The notes beneath the pieces were generated by a model, which worked only from the letters and a program-made list of their open reading frames with translations, did no database searches and was not told the DNA's origin. A DNA stretch of 64,000 nucleotides from Corythucha ciliata (Eukaryota; Arthropoda; Insecta; Hemiptera; Tingidae), in contig CM075941.1 of NCBI GenBank assembly GCA_038030265.1, positions 36,022,164 through 36,086,163 on the forward strand, given 5' to 3'. The translations under genes and the position numbers were made by a program. Positions 1 through 11,889 of the stretch are shown here, piece by piece; positions within the stretch are counted from its first letter, which is position 1; each line of letters opens with the position of its first letter.

Positions 1-1952
1 GTTAATCTGAAAAATGAAAAAAAAAAAAAAAAGTAATCGAGCGCGTCAGTTTTTCTAAGGGAATGTTAAGTGAACCTAAAAATAATAAGCTCTCATTCAA
101 TAATCTGACGATTTGGAGTTGAAGCAAACTCGTGGCCCTTATCAGAATGTACAAAAAAAAAACGTAATTTTGAAATACTCGAGCGCGTCAGATTAAGATA
201 CATATGCTTCATAGTGACGTCCTAAACGTGCTCTCTCGTAATCTGACGATTATCTGGAGGGATTCGCCTAATCTGACACTTTTTTAAAAAATTCTCGCTA
301 TATTTGGTGCCTAAGTCCTACATTTCTGCACTATTTTCGAAAGAGTAACTTGGTTAACTGAAACTGCGATGTAAAGGACATTTTTCTACAATAGTTGAAT
401 AATGATAACATTAATTAACTGATATGAGAGAGAAAAACGCTATTTTTTAAAACTTCATTATTCAACACATAGGGCAACCTACTCAGTAAAATTTAGCGCC
501 GGCGCGGCGCTATCCACCCGTCCTCCCGAATTGGAACATATGTTTCACACAAGACGGGTGGGTGCTCAGTTTTACTGGCCCCACGAATTGAATAATGACT
601 AAACTTTATCGACGAATTTTTGCTATTTCGGCTTATGGAAATCGTCATATTATATACATATATTTTCGTTATCCTTGAATTATTCCCTTCAACATAAATA
701 AAAAATTAGCCACGCTTGAGAATGTCAAGATGACGTGTTTTTTTTGTTTTCAAGTTTGTAGGCCTCCTCCGTCTTTGCGTCACTCTTAAATTGTCAGATT
801 AGTGGAATATAGACTTTTTAGCATGTAATTAACTCCTTAATTACATGTAAATTAACTTCCTTAATTTGACGCGCTCGAGAATGTCTGATGATACATTTTT
901 TTTACTAATCTGACGCTTTATCATTGACGGGCGGCCATATAGGGATCATATTTGGTGGAGGTACTCAACTAGGTATTACAAGGTATCCGCAGTACGTTAA
1001 TCTTACGCGCTTTAGTAAATCCCGAAATCCCCTCTTGGGCTCCCCTACTATTATGAATTTAATATTGGACTCCCTTCTTGGGTACTTACTTGTGGTGTCA
1101 CCGGGTCTTCGCGATCATTTTCCTTTTTTTCCTTTTTGATGCACACGGGCGATAACTATCGCTGTGTCATTGGTTTCTACAGATTTTTTTGAAAAATCTT
1201 CTGTTTCAAACAAAATACAGTTTTCTCGATTCTAGGAGCATCTGTTAACGACGTGGCCATAGTTCAAGGATTACTATACCGTAAGTTAATTATGTAGTTC
1301 AGTCGAATAATCTTCGGCGTTGACGCTTCTATTTCAGTGTCCAGTTTTATTTGCAACAACTTGTTTGTTGCAGTCAGCAAATCCCAATTTGCGTTGCGAG
1401 CCAATTTTTCCTGACTGCTGTGCCAAAACATGCCCAAATAAACTCTCGGAATTTTTATTTGGACAAGTTTTCTTCCACAGCGTACGTGTCATTTCACTTT
1501 TAAAAAATATCTATCCGGTGAAATATAAAACTTGAAATAGCTCAGAGAGTGAGAGAAAAATAAGGGAATAAAGACAAGAGAAGTGGCAGTCGTCTTCATT
1601 CTGCTGGCAACCACAACCGTAATTAAAAGAGCATTACCGTCCAGGAGAGATGATTCAACTTTTCCCATTTTTCCCCCTTGCACTATCACCGCCACCCACT
1701 CAACTCTCAGTCTCCACCACGCAGTGCTCTGCAAAGCCAAAATTGGCCCATTTATTATTGGTTTTTCTCTTCTGTCTTGGTTTTTTCAAGGGAAAATAAA
1801 TCCTTATAGTATAGGTTTCAGATGTTGGGTTCTTTGTGGTGTGAGCTTGTGCGCGAATACACTCCTATAAATATTCAGAGTTCAGTATCACCCCTAATAG
1901 ATACTACGTACTTACTATTTATAGGCCTCAAGGTGATAGTGTCAGATTAAAC
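1..1952. mobile_element. Possible DNA transposon with TCTGAC subterminal repeats
   Basis: The motif TAATCTGAC(G) or its extended form GAGCGCGTCAG recurs at about 46, 103, 184, 240, 268, 796, 866 and 906. In opposite orientation GTCAGATTAAAC occurs at about 1941-1952, matching GTTAATCTGA at position 1. Clustered subterminal repeats with one inverted terminal copy suggest a non-autonomous DNA element about 1.95 kb long, though its left end may lie outside the window. No transposase is readable; the small ORFs inside look like chance. Moderate to low confidence because no target duplication could be seen. Confidence 0.35.
456..598. repeat. Foldback repeat (about 143 bp)
   Basis: The left arm starts CATTATTCAA and runs through CAGTAAAA and CCACCCGTC. 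The right arm is its reverse complement, running GACGGGTGGG, CAGTTTTACTGG and TTGAATAATG. It is a miniature foldback element nested in the TCTGAC-repeat region. No coding capacity. Confidence 0.6.
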
Positions 1953-2254
1953 AAACATCTTTTGTTGTAATTGAAGTGCATTCATTTCATTACGCAGCGC
2001 AATCTCTCATAATTTCTCAGAATATGACTGGGACATTTATAATTACTGTTGATAGCGACATTGCGTTAGGCATGAAGAGGTACTATGATTCACATGCATT
2101 ACTCATCACCATCAGTAACCAAGCCATGCTGAGAGAATGTTCAGCCAAATACGTAAAATTAACAACTGAAAAAAAAAAAATAAATAAATAAAAAAAAAAG
2201 AATACCAGGATGAAATGACAGAGGGATACTCATATAGAGCTATATGATTTTCAC

Positions 2255-2684
2255 GTTAAGGGGAAGCTGTACAATGTGTTTCCTCTTCCCCCTTAAATCG
2301 TACCTCGCCTACTCAGCGTCACGTAAATTATCACCGTATTTCTGAACCAATCCTAGATTTGAGGATCTTATTTAAATCTCCAGGAAATTCCGCACGCGCG
2401 ACTTCCTTTTCATATCTCACCCCTCTCTCTTTTTTTTTTTTCATATTTCACCCCTGAAATAGCTGTAAAACTCACATAAACTTTTACCTTGACAATTCAC
2501 GCTCTTTCGACGACTTATTTAGGAAATAAAGATCGTACGTGCGTGCGGAATTACCTGGAGATTTGAATGAGACTAAATTCCAGGATTGGTGCAGAAATAC
2601 GGCGATCATTTACATAACGCCGAGTAGCTGCAAGGTACATGATTTGGATGGCGATCGAGGAAACACATGTACAACCCCCTTAAC
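2255..2684. mobile_element. Foldback element, family F1, copy 1
   Basis: The ends are inverted: GTTAAGGGGAAGCTGTACAA at the left and TGTACAACCCCCTTAAC at the right, each followed inward by GTTTCCTC / GAGGAAAC. Further in, both arms carry a long shared block (GGATTGGTGCAGAAATACGG on the right arm, its complement on the left). The same family recurs at 13119-13443, with partial copies at 2756-2970 and about 43090-43235. Non-coding; the 70-codon ORF in the right arm is not supported. Confidence 0.65.
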
Positions 2685-2755
2685 CTACAAACGCCATAGA
2701 TCCCTCATACCTACTGGAATTGTGGAAATTTCATCCCGAAAGCTATTTTAAATTC

Positions 2756-2970
2756 GCCTTGAACTTTTACCTTGTAATTTCACGGTTTTTTTTCGACTTA
2801 TTTGAAAAAAGGAAAACTACTGCATATACGGAATTTCCTGAAGATTAAAACGAGTCCTTAAAAACCAGGATCGGTGCAGAAATAAGGCGAGAAAATGTAT
2901 GCCGAGTAGTAGACGAGGAACGATTGGAGGGGGGTCGAGGAATCAACACTGCAGTTCCCCATTAAGTATT
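2756..2970. repeat. Half copy of foldback family F1
   Basis: Repeats the spacer and right arm of the neighbouring F1 copy (GAACTTTTACCTTG, CGGAATTTCCTG, GGTGCAGAAATA) but lacks the left arm. It ends near a GTCGAGGAATCAACACTG stretch that corresponds to the TIR-proximal part of complete copies. Confidence 0.5.
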
Positions 2971-3612
2971 TACATTACAACTTCAACTCCTCTCCCAACC
3001 ATACACCTACATACTTATTTCCCACGCATGTAGTACGGTATGTAGTACATTTACGTACTTATCACAATAACTTCATGAAAAAACTTCAAAAAATTAGGCT
3101 CCTAGCGGGCGGAAAAAAACAAAACAAACAAAAAAAAGCAATAAAACGCCAATCCTCGGTTTGGAGGCAGCATACCGCTCCTAAAGTCGAGAAAAAGCAA
3201 CAATTCATAGCCAGAATTCAATAAATTGCTCCTACAATTGGGAAAACGCGCTAATTCACGGCTAAAAACTGAGAAACGCTAGTTGTCATCGTCAGCATTC
3301 TCAGGGGACGGATCAGTTCATCCTCTGTTTTTATAATTGGTTCCCTATCTATGATTACATCACAAATGCTTCGGATTACAATGCTATGAATACTCAGAGC
3401 CACCATATTTTGGCGGATGGTGACGGAATCTACACTATCATATGCCGCCGAGATACCGAGGAACGCAGCTACAACTGATTTTGAATCGGAGAAGGCGTCG
3501 TAAATGTTACATATAAAACAGGCGTGGGCATCCTGGACTGAGAGCCCCTTTCTAAATTCACATTAGGCACTGTGGCTATAACAGTTGGAGAGGGTGCCAT
3601 AAAATTCGCAAA

Positions 3613-3627
3613 AAGATTAGTCGGTTT
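3613..3627. repeat. Target site duplication of PLE-A, left
   Basis: AAGATTAGTCGGTTT occurs here and exactly at 4474-4488, on either side of the Penelope-like relic. A 15-bp direct repeat in this position is best read as the duplication made at insertion. Confidence 0.7.
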
Positions 3628-3672
3628 GATGTCGAGAAAAGAAAGCTCACTCCCACTAAAAATTGTTTTATT

Positions 3673-3717
3673 ATTTCGTGACCGCGGTTTCAGCTTAACG
3701 CCATCTTCAAACTAAAC
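3673..3717 (-). ncRNA. Hammerhead-like motif, PLE-A inverted arm
   Basis: Reading the minus strand: stem I strand GTTTAGT (3717-3711), core TTGAAGA, a short stem II, GAAA, stem III ACC-GC-GGT, then the cleavage-site C (complement of 3680) and stem I return ACGAAAT. The stem III loop is GC here and GT in the partner arm. Core position 3 is U rather than the usual C, facing G8 as a possible wobble. Activity is inferred only. Confidence 0.5.
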
Positions 3718-3934
3718 AATCCAACAAAAACACGACAAACAGACGGTCAACACCTTAAAACTAGAGGAACTAGCGTAACAACATATATTTATAACTTACC
3801 GAGCCAACGAAAAAACAACGTCTGACAAGATACCGACTAGAATTAAATTGCCAATGAGCGCTCCCCCCTCTCTCCACTACCAGAACATAAGCTCAATGCC
3901 GAACGCTGAACATTTGCCACCCTCGACCCGCCCT

Positions 3935-4096
3935 TCAGAGTTCAAGAACCACTTGCTGGCCACTGGACACCCATTTGATGCTTCAGAGGGCGGAGTGAAG
4001 CTTTTGCATGCCCAAAAGAAAGAATCGAAGCTTACATGGATGGAGTTCTTGGAGACAACTCGTCATGCGTCGGAATACGGGGATGGATGTTTGAAC
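3935..4096 (+). pseudogene. PLE-A GIY-YIG endonuclease C-terminal fragment
   Basis: The translated stretch SEFKNHLLATGHPFD followed by a Trp-Met-Glu-Phe-Leu-Glu segment and GCLN closely parallels the 3' end of PLE-C at 59.95-60.11 kb (EFKDHLVATGHPFD ... GANCVN). In Penelope-like elements this is the end of the GIY-YIG nuclease that follows the reverse transcriptase. The GIY and YIG motifs themselves, the RT and the linker are absent. The start codon of the open frame at 3848 lies inside the inverted arm, so it is not a real start. Non-functional remnant. Confidence 0.7.
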
Positions 4097-4339
4097 ATAA
4101 TTAAATCGTTCGATCTCGGCCCCTGTCAGCGTTCGGCCTTGAGCTTATGTTCTGGTAGTGGAGAGAGGGGGGAGCGCTCATTGGCAATTTAATTCTAGTC
4201 GGTATCTTGTCAGATGTTGTTTTTTCGTTGGCTCGGTAAGTTATAAATACATGTTGTTACGCTTGTTTCTCTAGTTTTAAGTTGTTGACCGTCTGTAAAC
4301 TTTAAATTTTTTGATTGTTTGTCGTGTTTTTGTTGGATT

Positions 4340-4384
4340 GTTTAGTTTGAAGATGGCGTTAAGCTGAAACCGTGGTCACGAAAT
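4340..4384 (+). ncRNA. Hammerhead-like motif, PLE-A sense arm
   Basis: Stem I pairs 4340-4346 (GTTTAGT) with 4378-4384 (ACGAAAT) with one mismatch. The core TTGAAGA is at 4347-4353, stem II is short (GGC 4355-4357 with GCT 4363-4365), GAAA is at 4366-4369, and stem III A69-C70-C71 pairs with G74-G75-T76. C4377 sits at the expected cleavage position after GGT. One extra base (T4354) lies between the core and stem II. Confidence 0.5.
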
Positions 4385-4473
4385 AGTAAAACACTTTTTA
4401 GTGGGAGTGAGCTTTCTTTCCTCGACATGAAATTGTTGGATGCTCCCACACTTCCGGCCTAATAATTCATTAT

Positions 4474-4488
4474 AAGATTAGTCGGTTT
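4474..4488. repeat. Target site duplication of PLE-A, right
   Basis: Exact copy of the 15 bp at 3613-3627 (AAGATTAGTCGGTTT). Confidence 0.7.
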
Positions 4489-4531
4489 TGCAAATTTTAG
4501 CCATCCAAGCAATTATACATATATACATATA

Positions 4532-5926
4532 AGCCCCGTTCACACTAGGCTACTAATAGCTCGCTACCAGTAGCAAGCTACTAAAGGTACACTACTAGTA
4601 GCTTCGGGCGAGGGGTGAGAGAAACTCGTTCACATTAGGCTACTACAATGCGCTACTACTAGTGAGCTACTTCGTAAGCTTGAAATATCGAAGCGAAACC
4701 TTTTGGTACTAACTGCTACTAAATTTACTGGCCGCGACTAAAGTCGAGCATGCTCAACTTGGTGATACTAGTAGCTTGCTACTATACATATATAATTATC
4801 TCAGCGGGAGTTTTTGCTTCTATACTCAGTTGCTTGTATGCTCACGAGGAGGACAAAGAATATTATAATCTTTTCTCGTGATGGCAATTTTAATTGAAAT
4901 GTCCCTCCCTCTTGATTTTTTTGTAGAGGGGGGGGGGATGTTTAGCAAAGCCTGAAGTGATCTCAGGGCAACATAAATTTTGTTTTTAATAATTTTCCGA
5001 AATTTCGCCTACATGTGGGAACGGGCGTCACGCTGCCTGATTATTTGAAAAAGAGACGTGAAAGAAACGTCCTACGTCGCATTAGTCTACAAGTCTGAAC
5101 GAAGTGGGAACAATGAAAAATCCAGATCATTTATTATAGAAACGCGACTGGTATCTGCTTAGGAAGTTTTCTATGCTCGAGGCTAGGAGTTTACCGCGAC
5201 ACAAGTGCTCACACCGGAGCTAGTTGGACGAAAAAACCCGAGCGATACGTTATGTTTTTACATAATCGTCAATCGCATAGCTGACGTCAGCACCTAATCC
5301 ACAATCACAAAAAGTTCTTCAAAATGTTCTCCTGTGATTCTTATTTATGTCGAAGAACTCGCGGGATGCCATTATCCCGATCACTCTCTAGTTATTTCCT
5401 GCAACAGAGCGGAAGACTCTCCAAACGCTTTTCATTGGTAGAGCCACTCCGTCATCCACTTTCGTCTACAGCTTACGCCCCAACTTCTGCTCGTACAGGC
5501 CTTCTGCTGATCACTCTCTGGACGCAATTCAAATCAAACGACTTCTGCTGTGGCTGAGCCGGGGTCGGCAATGTTCAACTCAGAATTCAAAAAATTATCG
5601 GACAAACTACGGTGAAAACCACTCCCCGATCGCGTTAAAAACTGTATTTTTTGTCGTTATTTCCATGGTTATTTCTGCTCAAGTCGATAATTATTATTGC
5701 TGAAGCCCAACTTGAATAATAAAAGAAGCTTACTAGCTTCGTACAACCATTTTTTAGACATTTTAAAATGAGCTACTACAGACAATGCGCTACTGAAGTT
5801 GGAAATTTTCACCTTTAGTAGCTCGGTTGCTGCTACTGAATATTAGCCGATACTGAGTGTTCACATTGCGCTACTAGTAGCTTCCTGCTAGTAGCGCGCT
5901 ACTAGTAGCCTAATGTGAACGGGGCT
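4532..5926. mobile_element. Non-autonomous DNA transposon, 1.4 kb, ATA duplication
   Basis: The termini are AGCCCCGTTCACACTAGGCT at the left and AGCCTAATGTGAACGGGGCT at the right, an inverted repeat of more than 20 bp. ATA flanks both ends (4529-4531 and 5927-5929). Subterminal copies of GCTACTAGTAGC and related TAGTAGC motifs cluster near both ends. No transposase ORF is present. The AGCYCSGT start and 3-bp A/T duplication match the elements at 14545 and 51187, suggesting mobilisation by one PIF/Harbinger-type transposase; the superfamily is an inference. Confidence 0.75.
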
Positions 5927-5929
5927 ATA

Positions 5930-7610
5930 GTATAATAGCATGGGGAAGCATCACAGTAACCATTAAATGCTGCACTACTTGCACTATAACCAGACATCCG
6001 GTTCGACCGAGTAGTTTTGATGAACTCACTGAGCTTAACCCCCCCTCCCACCAGAATTTGGCGTATTGTGTAAAAATCCTCAAGTATCCTTGTTTTAACA
6101 CCCATAAATTAGAAGCGGTTCTTATTGAAAACCTCGAGAAATGTCCACAAAAAAACGTCTAAAAAACAGCTAGGTAGTTGAACTCTTCCGTGGTGCAGAG
6201 GGACACTGTAATTGCAGTAAGTGAGGTCCAAACGAAATCGCGTTTCAAGTCCTCGTAAAAGATGCCGTTTGGCAAGTACTCAGGAGAAGGAATATGAACT
6301 GATACTGAAATAATTTTATAATTTATAATTACCTACATAATTATAAAGTTAATAAAACATCGCCGAAATTCAGGAGAGGAAACAACGCCATATTTCTATT
6401 GAGTTAATATTTTCGGTGAGTAGCGAGTACTCAATGAAATGGCTCTACAGGAATCAATCAATTTCTGGCGGACTTCCTATCTAGAAACTTTTGTATTTTA
6501 TTGTGAAAATGTAGTGAAAAGAAGACATTCGCTCTCAATGAAGTTACGCGATAATTTCTATAACCTACTTGAATGAGTTTAGTTTTTCTTTCTGTAATAA
6601 GCGCAAATGAAACGTATACGATATACCTACGTTCTTTTGGAAACCATGAAATAATCTGGCCGGAGAGAAAATCAAAACTGGCGTCTCAAAACCCTTGAAA
6701 GCATGCCTTGAACGTCTTTATCGCGATGGATACACATTCCCAATTGAAGGTTTGTCTTAATCCCTGCTTGGAGTTATTTCGCCTGACTGCATTATTTTTG
6801 ATGATTTCGGTGGCAGTTAACTCAGTGGTACATGGTTTCTCTCCTTTTTTTACTAGTAATATTTAGGAATCTACGTACCTACTCTTTTCAATTTGCCTGC
6901 ATAAGTCCTTATATTATCCCAACTCAATTTCGGCCGAACATGAAGTTTTTATCCCAAAAGCAATGTTAACTCTAAGTTCCCAACTTATATTTTACAACTC
7001 GTAATGCTTTTAGCTAGGAGTTGGTAGAGAGCTCTTACAATGTTTTAAAATTAGAATGCACGAAATGGTTCTTATTGTTTGACGAAAGTTTATAACTAAG
7101 TTTCTAATTAAATTATGTTTTGGGGGAATATTAAGTCCGTAACGTAGGTGGGAGTGGGGCCTGAAACGTTTGGGCTAACTTTCTACTAGATACTTGATGA
7201 CTCAGCGACAAGGGGCGAAGTAAGGGTTTGTTGAGAGAGCGGGATGAAACATCTACAACTGTTTAAAGGGTTTTGGACTAGGGAATTGCCTCGGTCTTAC
7301 GTTAGAGCAAGGAAGACTCTGAGAGCGATATAGTAAGGATGGCTACATAAAAAGTACGCTTTAATGATAATGAAATAATAATAACGCAAAAAAGAAAAAA
7401 ACATCATATTTGGTCACTTTAAAGGCTTCGGTGGCCACTCAGTAGCGTGTTGGCGGGAACCACCAAAACGCTGCACTTCTCGATTAGGCATGACTTGAGA
7501 AATTCATAAACCACGTCTCAAAATAGTTCGAATTTGACATTTTTAGAGCACCCGCACGCGAGTCTGTACTTTGAACCACCACTGACCTTGGCTACCGACT
7601 GGTACATAGT
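5930..7610. other. Unassigned non-coding DNA
   Basis: A/T-rich intergenic sequence with no recognised gene, transposon protein or strong repeat. The short ORF on the minus strand at 5902-6105 has no recognisable features. Confidence 0.5.
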
Positions 7611-7612
7611 GC

Positions 7613-7746
7613 GTTTCACTTTGATGCGTGGGACCCGAGCGACACGACGCGAATCCGGTGGACGGGGGCACGTACCCCCCTTGGTGAGGTCTCACGGGCT
7701 GGGTTCGTGCCTGCAGAGTGCTCGGTCCCACGTATCAAAGTGAAAC
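7613..7746. mobile_element. Miniature foldback element, 134 bp
   Basis: The left arm GTTTCACTTTGATGCGTGGG is matched by the right arm CCCACGTATCAAAGTGAAAC, continuing inward through GAGC / GCTC. The centre is GC-rich. ORFs on both strands here are only the two faces of the hairpin. Confidence 0.7.
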
Positions 7747-7749
7747 CTT

Positions 7750-9690
7750 CTCGGTCTAAACCTCTTCGCCGATATAATTACAAACACTTAAGCGATTTTC
7801 CCTCCTTGTTAGATTCTGAATTCTTTCTTTCAATTCGACGTTCTTATGTTACTCAGGTGAAAAAAAAAGGAAGACGTGAAGCATCAATTCCTGCGTGCTT
7901 TCATGAAGTGCAGAATAAATTATTCATGCACTTTCGTGTAAAAACAGAAAATGACGCCAGCCAACCCTCTTAGCTCCTTCAGAAAATTGAAACGTCTCGT
8001 ATGGTCCTCTAAAATTCAAAACAAGGGAATCTTTCAACCGTGCCTTGCGACGTTATTTTATCCTAGAGCGACGCAGCAATATTCTTTTTTAAAAAACAAC
8101 AAAAAAACAACGTATATTTCCCTCAGTTTTAAGGCAGCCAGCTAGGTTAATTGTAAGACTAAAAAGTAACAAAAATTGCAACCCCCTTCTCCTAATTAAC
8201 TCGAAAAACGGTCTCTCCTTCCACTCTAAACCCATTTTTCCTAACCTCAAACGACGTTGTTCTCATTTTCCTGGCCGCCTGAAATGCTCATGCAATGTCA
8301 AATATGCAGGGGACAACACGTAGATTTTCGAGAAATGTACGGAATGCTAGCACACCTTGTTTTTTTTCCAAGCTCCAACCTCTCGCCTTTTCACATTTTG
8401 GAAGCCATTAGCTCCTCACTAAATTTGAAAGAGAAAGGAAGGTAATTCAAGGGATAAAACGAATTAAAAAGCTAAATGTCTACGTATACCATTTTAAACC
8501 CTTATACCGTATGGAGTGACAGAAAGGTACAGTATCAATTAAACAGCATTCACCGCCCTACGACTGCCACGTAAATTGTAGGGCGTGAAGGAATTAAGTC
8601 CAAACAGAGTCTTGTCCTTTCAACATTCACCATTTGATCGTCTGTACTATCCTCTTTGAAAACACAAAGAGGTTGATTAATTTATAATTTAGGGTTTGGC
8701 TTATAAAGGGAAACTGTAAGGGATGTAAAGATCGTAATAAGCGGACGTTAAACGACGGTTATATTGTCTGCTTTATCGAGTGCCACAAATTATGCAGGAG
8801 ATTTACATGGTAATTAAGTTATTATCGAAAGTATGAAGGAATATGTTGTGATCTTACATTATGATGCCTTGAACAAGTTACAAAAAGATCCAGCCCCATA
8901 AGTTGCAGACCGTGAAAGAGTTAATATAGATTTTTTATTCAAAAAACTTAGTTCATTCCAGACCTACGGTTCTAAACACGGGAGTAGAGCACATATTACT
9001 ACATAAGCAATAATTGGTTTTGATAATTTCTTTGCCGATTTTACCCCATCACTCTGAAATCATAGTTTCATTGTAACATTTTTATGAATACTGAATAATA
9101 CACACTCCTAGTCGACACGATAATGTTATTGACTTTAAAGGATCCTTTTTTGTTGCTGGGGCTTTTATGCCTCAAAAAACCTAATATGCATTATACTTTT
9201 CTATGTGAATCCTATTTAGGCCCGGAAGATAGTATAGTTTCTCTAGCCGCTTCAAATAATCCCGAGCATTTCTTTTTGAATACATGCCACAACCGAAGCT
9301 GGCTATTAAACTTTGAATATTCTGATGCGAAGGATATCGCTTTCTTTCTTTCGCTTTCGTGTTCTGTCTACCTATTTTGAATCTCTCTCTTTCTCGCTCA
9401 GAATGTGTCTGTTCTTTGTTCTGGAAACGCAACACTTCAGTTTTATAAAGTTGTGCAAACATCTGAGCACAGGTGGAGAAAAAATAGCATCAGTGTATCT
9501 TCTTTTTGTTGTAAAAAGTGGCTCTCATAATCCAATAAGCGGTAATAAGCGATTGATCCGCTTTAATGCGCAAATATTAGTGAGCTTTAGCATCACAGCT
9601 CCGCTAACGCTAACGCAAATCAATCTTTGCTAGGATACGGAACATATGATTAGTTGAAAATGGCCGTGACTTCATCTGGTAGTAAGGCCC
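7750..9690. other. Unassigned non-coding DNA
   Basis: No ORF longer than about 100 codons and no recognised motif or repeat. ORFs at 9123-9633 on both strands overlap each other and show no domain features. Confidence 0.5.
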
Positions 9691-9807
9691 GCCGCAAATT
9701 AAGCCCGCACGCGTGGGGTACCCAAGCTCAAAAAAGCAGTTAAAATACTATCGATTTTCAACTGTTTTTTGAGCTTGGGTGACCCATGCGTGGGCTCACT
9801 TTGCGGC
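9691..9807. mobile_element. Long-arm hairpin (foldback) element, 117 bp
   Basis: The left arm starts GCCGCAAATTAAGCCC and runs through CCCAAGCTCAAAAAA. The right arm returns through TTTTTTGAGCTTGGGT and GGGCTCACTTTGCGGC. The arms are about 54 nt with few mismatches and the loop is only a few bases (ACTATCG), so nearly the whole element folds into one stem. Confidence 0.75.
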
Positions 9808-10319
9808 AAATTAATGTCTCTTCACTTCACTCTGTCGCAGCTCACGGTAAAAACACTTCTTGTAGTCAAATTAACTCGTTGTTGATTATAAAAAATTGTC
9901 TCATTGAATTCATAAGAGACGTGTTCCACAAATTTACATCCTCCAGAGACCCCTGTCAAAAGCAAACGAATAGACGATTTCCACGCAGGCGCTCTCCAGT
10001 CCTACTTTAACACTTTAGACCCCCCTTAGTGCAGGTTATGGGTTACTCTTCTATTGTGCTCTGTAAAGTAAACTTATTTTTTTCTCATTCCTGTCAAACT
10101 AAAACCGCGTTTGCAGTTATTCACTTCTGATTTTATTCTTCAGCCTCCGTCTCACGAAGAGTACCGATAAAAACTTCAAGTCATTCCGGTGGCACCTTAT
10201 ATGTAGTGCGCATAGTGTCACACTCCTTCACATGTACTTTCTCTTAACTTTTTCCTCAGTTTAAGACGTTGTCAGCGAGTTCACCTGGTAGTAAAGGTTT
10301 TCCACTCAAGGAAGGTCTC

Positions 10320-10510
10320 TGAACACGGTCACTAAGAAACCAATTTCTCGGACTTCGCACTTTAAAATGTCCGTTCCATTGTTTCGCGAGTTCTACACTT
10401 TTGCAGAAAATCATCGGGTTTCATTCAATTTTTCAGAATAAGTCAATGAAATCACGTGGTTTTCTACACTAGCGTAGCACTAGCAAAACAATGGAACGGA
10501 TCTAAAATGA
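10320..10510. repeat. Hairpin repeat next to the LINE fragment
   Basis: ATGTCCGTTCCATTGTTT (about 10367-10384) is answered by AAACAATGGAACGGAT (about 10486-10501). The preceding AACCAATTTCTCGGACTTCG resembles ACCAATTTCGCGGACTATAA at about 11720, on the other side of the LINE fragment, and CACGGTCACTAAG resembles part of the tandem repeat at 38.8-39.2 kb. Confidence 0.45.
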
Positions 10511-10559
10511 AAGTTCGTGGATTTTTTGCGCGAAAAATACATTTTCGTGGGGCTGCCTC

Positions 10560-11697
10560 ACTAAAAATGTTTTTCCCAAATTCGCTGACTGTTGGGCACT
10601 TGCGTGTTCTGGAGAAAGTTGCATGTAGTGAGGCGGCTGAAGTCGTTACGGATCTCATGCATGTGAGGATGGATTTTGGAAAACCCTTTAAGGTCGATAT
10701 AGGCAACCGCGACCTTTGGGATAAGGGTTTGCCAAGGTTTAAGCCCGGCACGCAAGTATGGTATACTGATGGATCTGTGAAGGATGGGGGTGCTGGCATT
10801 GGGGTCTTTGGCCCCAAGCTTCAGCATTGGGAGTCCCTTGGAACGACCACCACCATCTTTAAGGCGGAGATCTATGCTATAGAAGCCTGTGCGCGGAAGA
10901 TTAGTGAGAGGGGTCTTCGGAAAGCGAAGATCTTTATCCTGTCTGACAGCCAGGCGGCTCTTAAAGCCCTAGGCTCAAGTGTCGTGAATTCGAAGCTAGT
11001 TTTGGGGATGTCTTGAAGCCCTCAGGCCTGTGGCAACGGCAAACAGCCTTACTTTGATGTGAGTGCTGGGTCACAAGGGGTTTGAGGGGAATGAAATGGC
11101 TGATCAACTCGCGAAGAGAGGATCAGAGATGCCTTTCGTGGGCCCAGAGCAAAGTCTCGGGGTCACGAAGTCCTTCACTAAGAGGCAGGTGCAGGCGTGG
11201 TTGGACGAGAGGCATCGTGAACACTGGGTTATACAACCAGGTCTCAGGCAGGCCAAGCTCTTTGTCACTCTAAAGGGACGATCGGAGAAGGGCCTGATCT
11301 CTCTGAGCCGAGGAGATCTTAGGATCTTGGTGGGACTGCTAACGGGACATTGTGCCCTTCGATATACACTCAGACTAATGGAGAAGTCTGACACGGACAT
11401 TTGCAGATTTTGCGACTTGGCCGTGGAAACAGCAGAGCACGTACTGTGTGAGTGCGAGGCTCTGGGGCGGTTACGCTTTCAACGTCTTGGAAATGATGTG
11501 CTTCAACCGGAGGACATCTCCAGGATGGCTACGGGAAATATCCTCAACTTCGTTAAGGAGTAGTGGTGGAGGACGCTTGAAAACTAGCGTCTTTCTTGGC
11601 AGGGCAACCTGAGGGGACACCACAATAGATCTTATAGGTCGAGTTTGGTAGGAGATAGTTTCTTCTGGGCTTCCCTCCCCGTTAAAAAAAAAAATCG
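10560..11697 (+). pseudogene. Non-LTR retrotransposon 3' fragment with RNase H domain
   Basis: The fragment reads as the ribonuclease H domain that follows the RT in I/R1-type LINEs. Catalytic acidic residues are visible in order: Asp in YTDGS (10768), Glu in FKAEIYAI (10867), Asp in LSDSQAAL (10945) and Asp in GNEMADQLAK (11102). A C-terminal Cys/His cluster follows (ICRFCDL, then AEHVLCEC). The frame breaks once, between about 11014 and 11060. The 3' UTR ends in an A tract at 11684-11694. The apurinic endonuclease and RT are missing, consistent with 5' truncation during insertion. Confidence 0.8.
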
Positions 11698-11889
11698 CTA
11701 ACTGAAAAAAGTAGCAGATAACCAATTTCGCGGACTATAAGCACTAAAAACCTACTTTGCACGTCTGACTCACTAGAAAAACATTGAGAAGGGCTCTATG
11801 AGCTGAGGATGTCGGCTTGCGCCATGGACTGAAACCACACAGGGAAGGAGTCCCTGTCCAGGTTGGCTGAGCAGGGAAGGTGTCCCTAC

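Larger units (their letters stand above)
3629..4473 (+). mobile_element. Penelope-like retroelement relic PLE-A
   Basis: An inverted pair of arms (about 3629-3910 and 4127-4428) flanks a short plus-strand ORF remnant of the PLE C-terminal GIY-YIG endonuclease region. The arms are near-identical in reverse complement, for example GACCGCGGTTTCAGC against GCTGAAACCGTGGTC. Exact 15-bp duplications lie outside (3613-3627, 4474-4488). After the right arm, 45 extra bp precede the right duplication. The reverse transcriptase half is missing, so this is a dead copy. Both arms carry a hammerhead-like motif. Confidence 0.8.

Noticed and set aside
6810..6850. tRNA-like D-arm sequence (GGTGGCAGTTAACTCAGTGG)
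   Set aside because: No B box or cloverleaf follows at the right distance.
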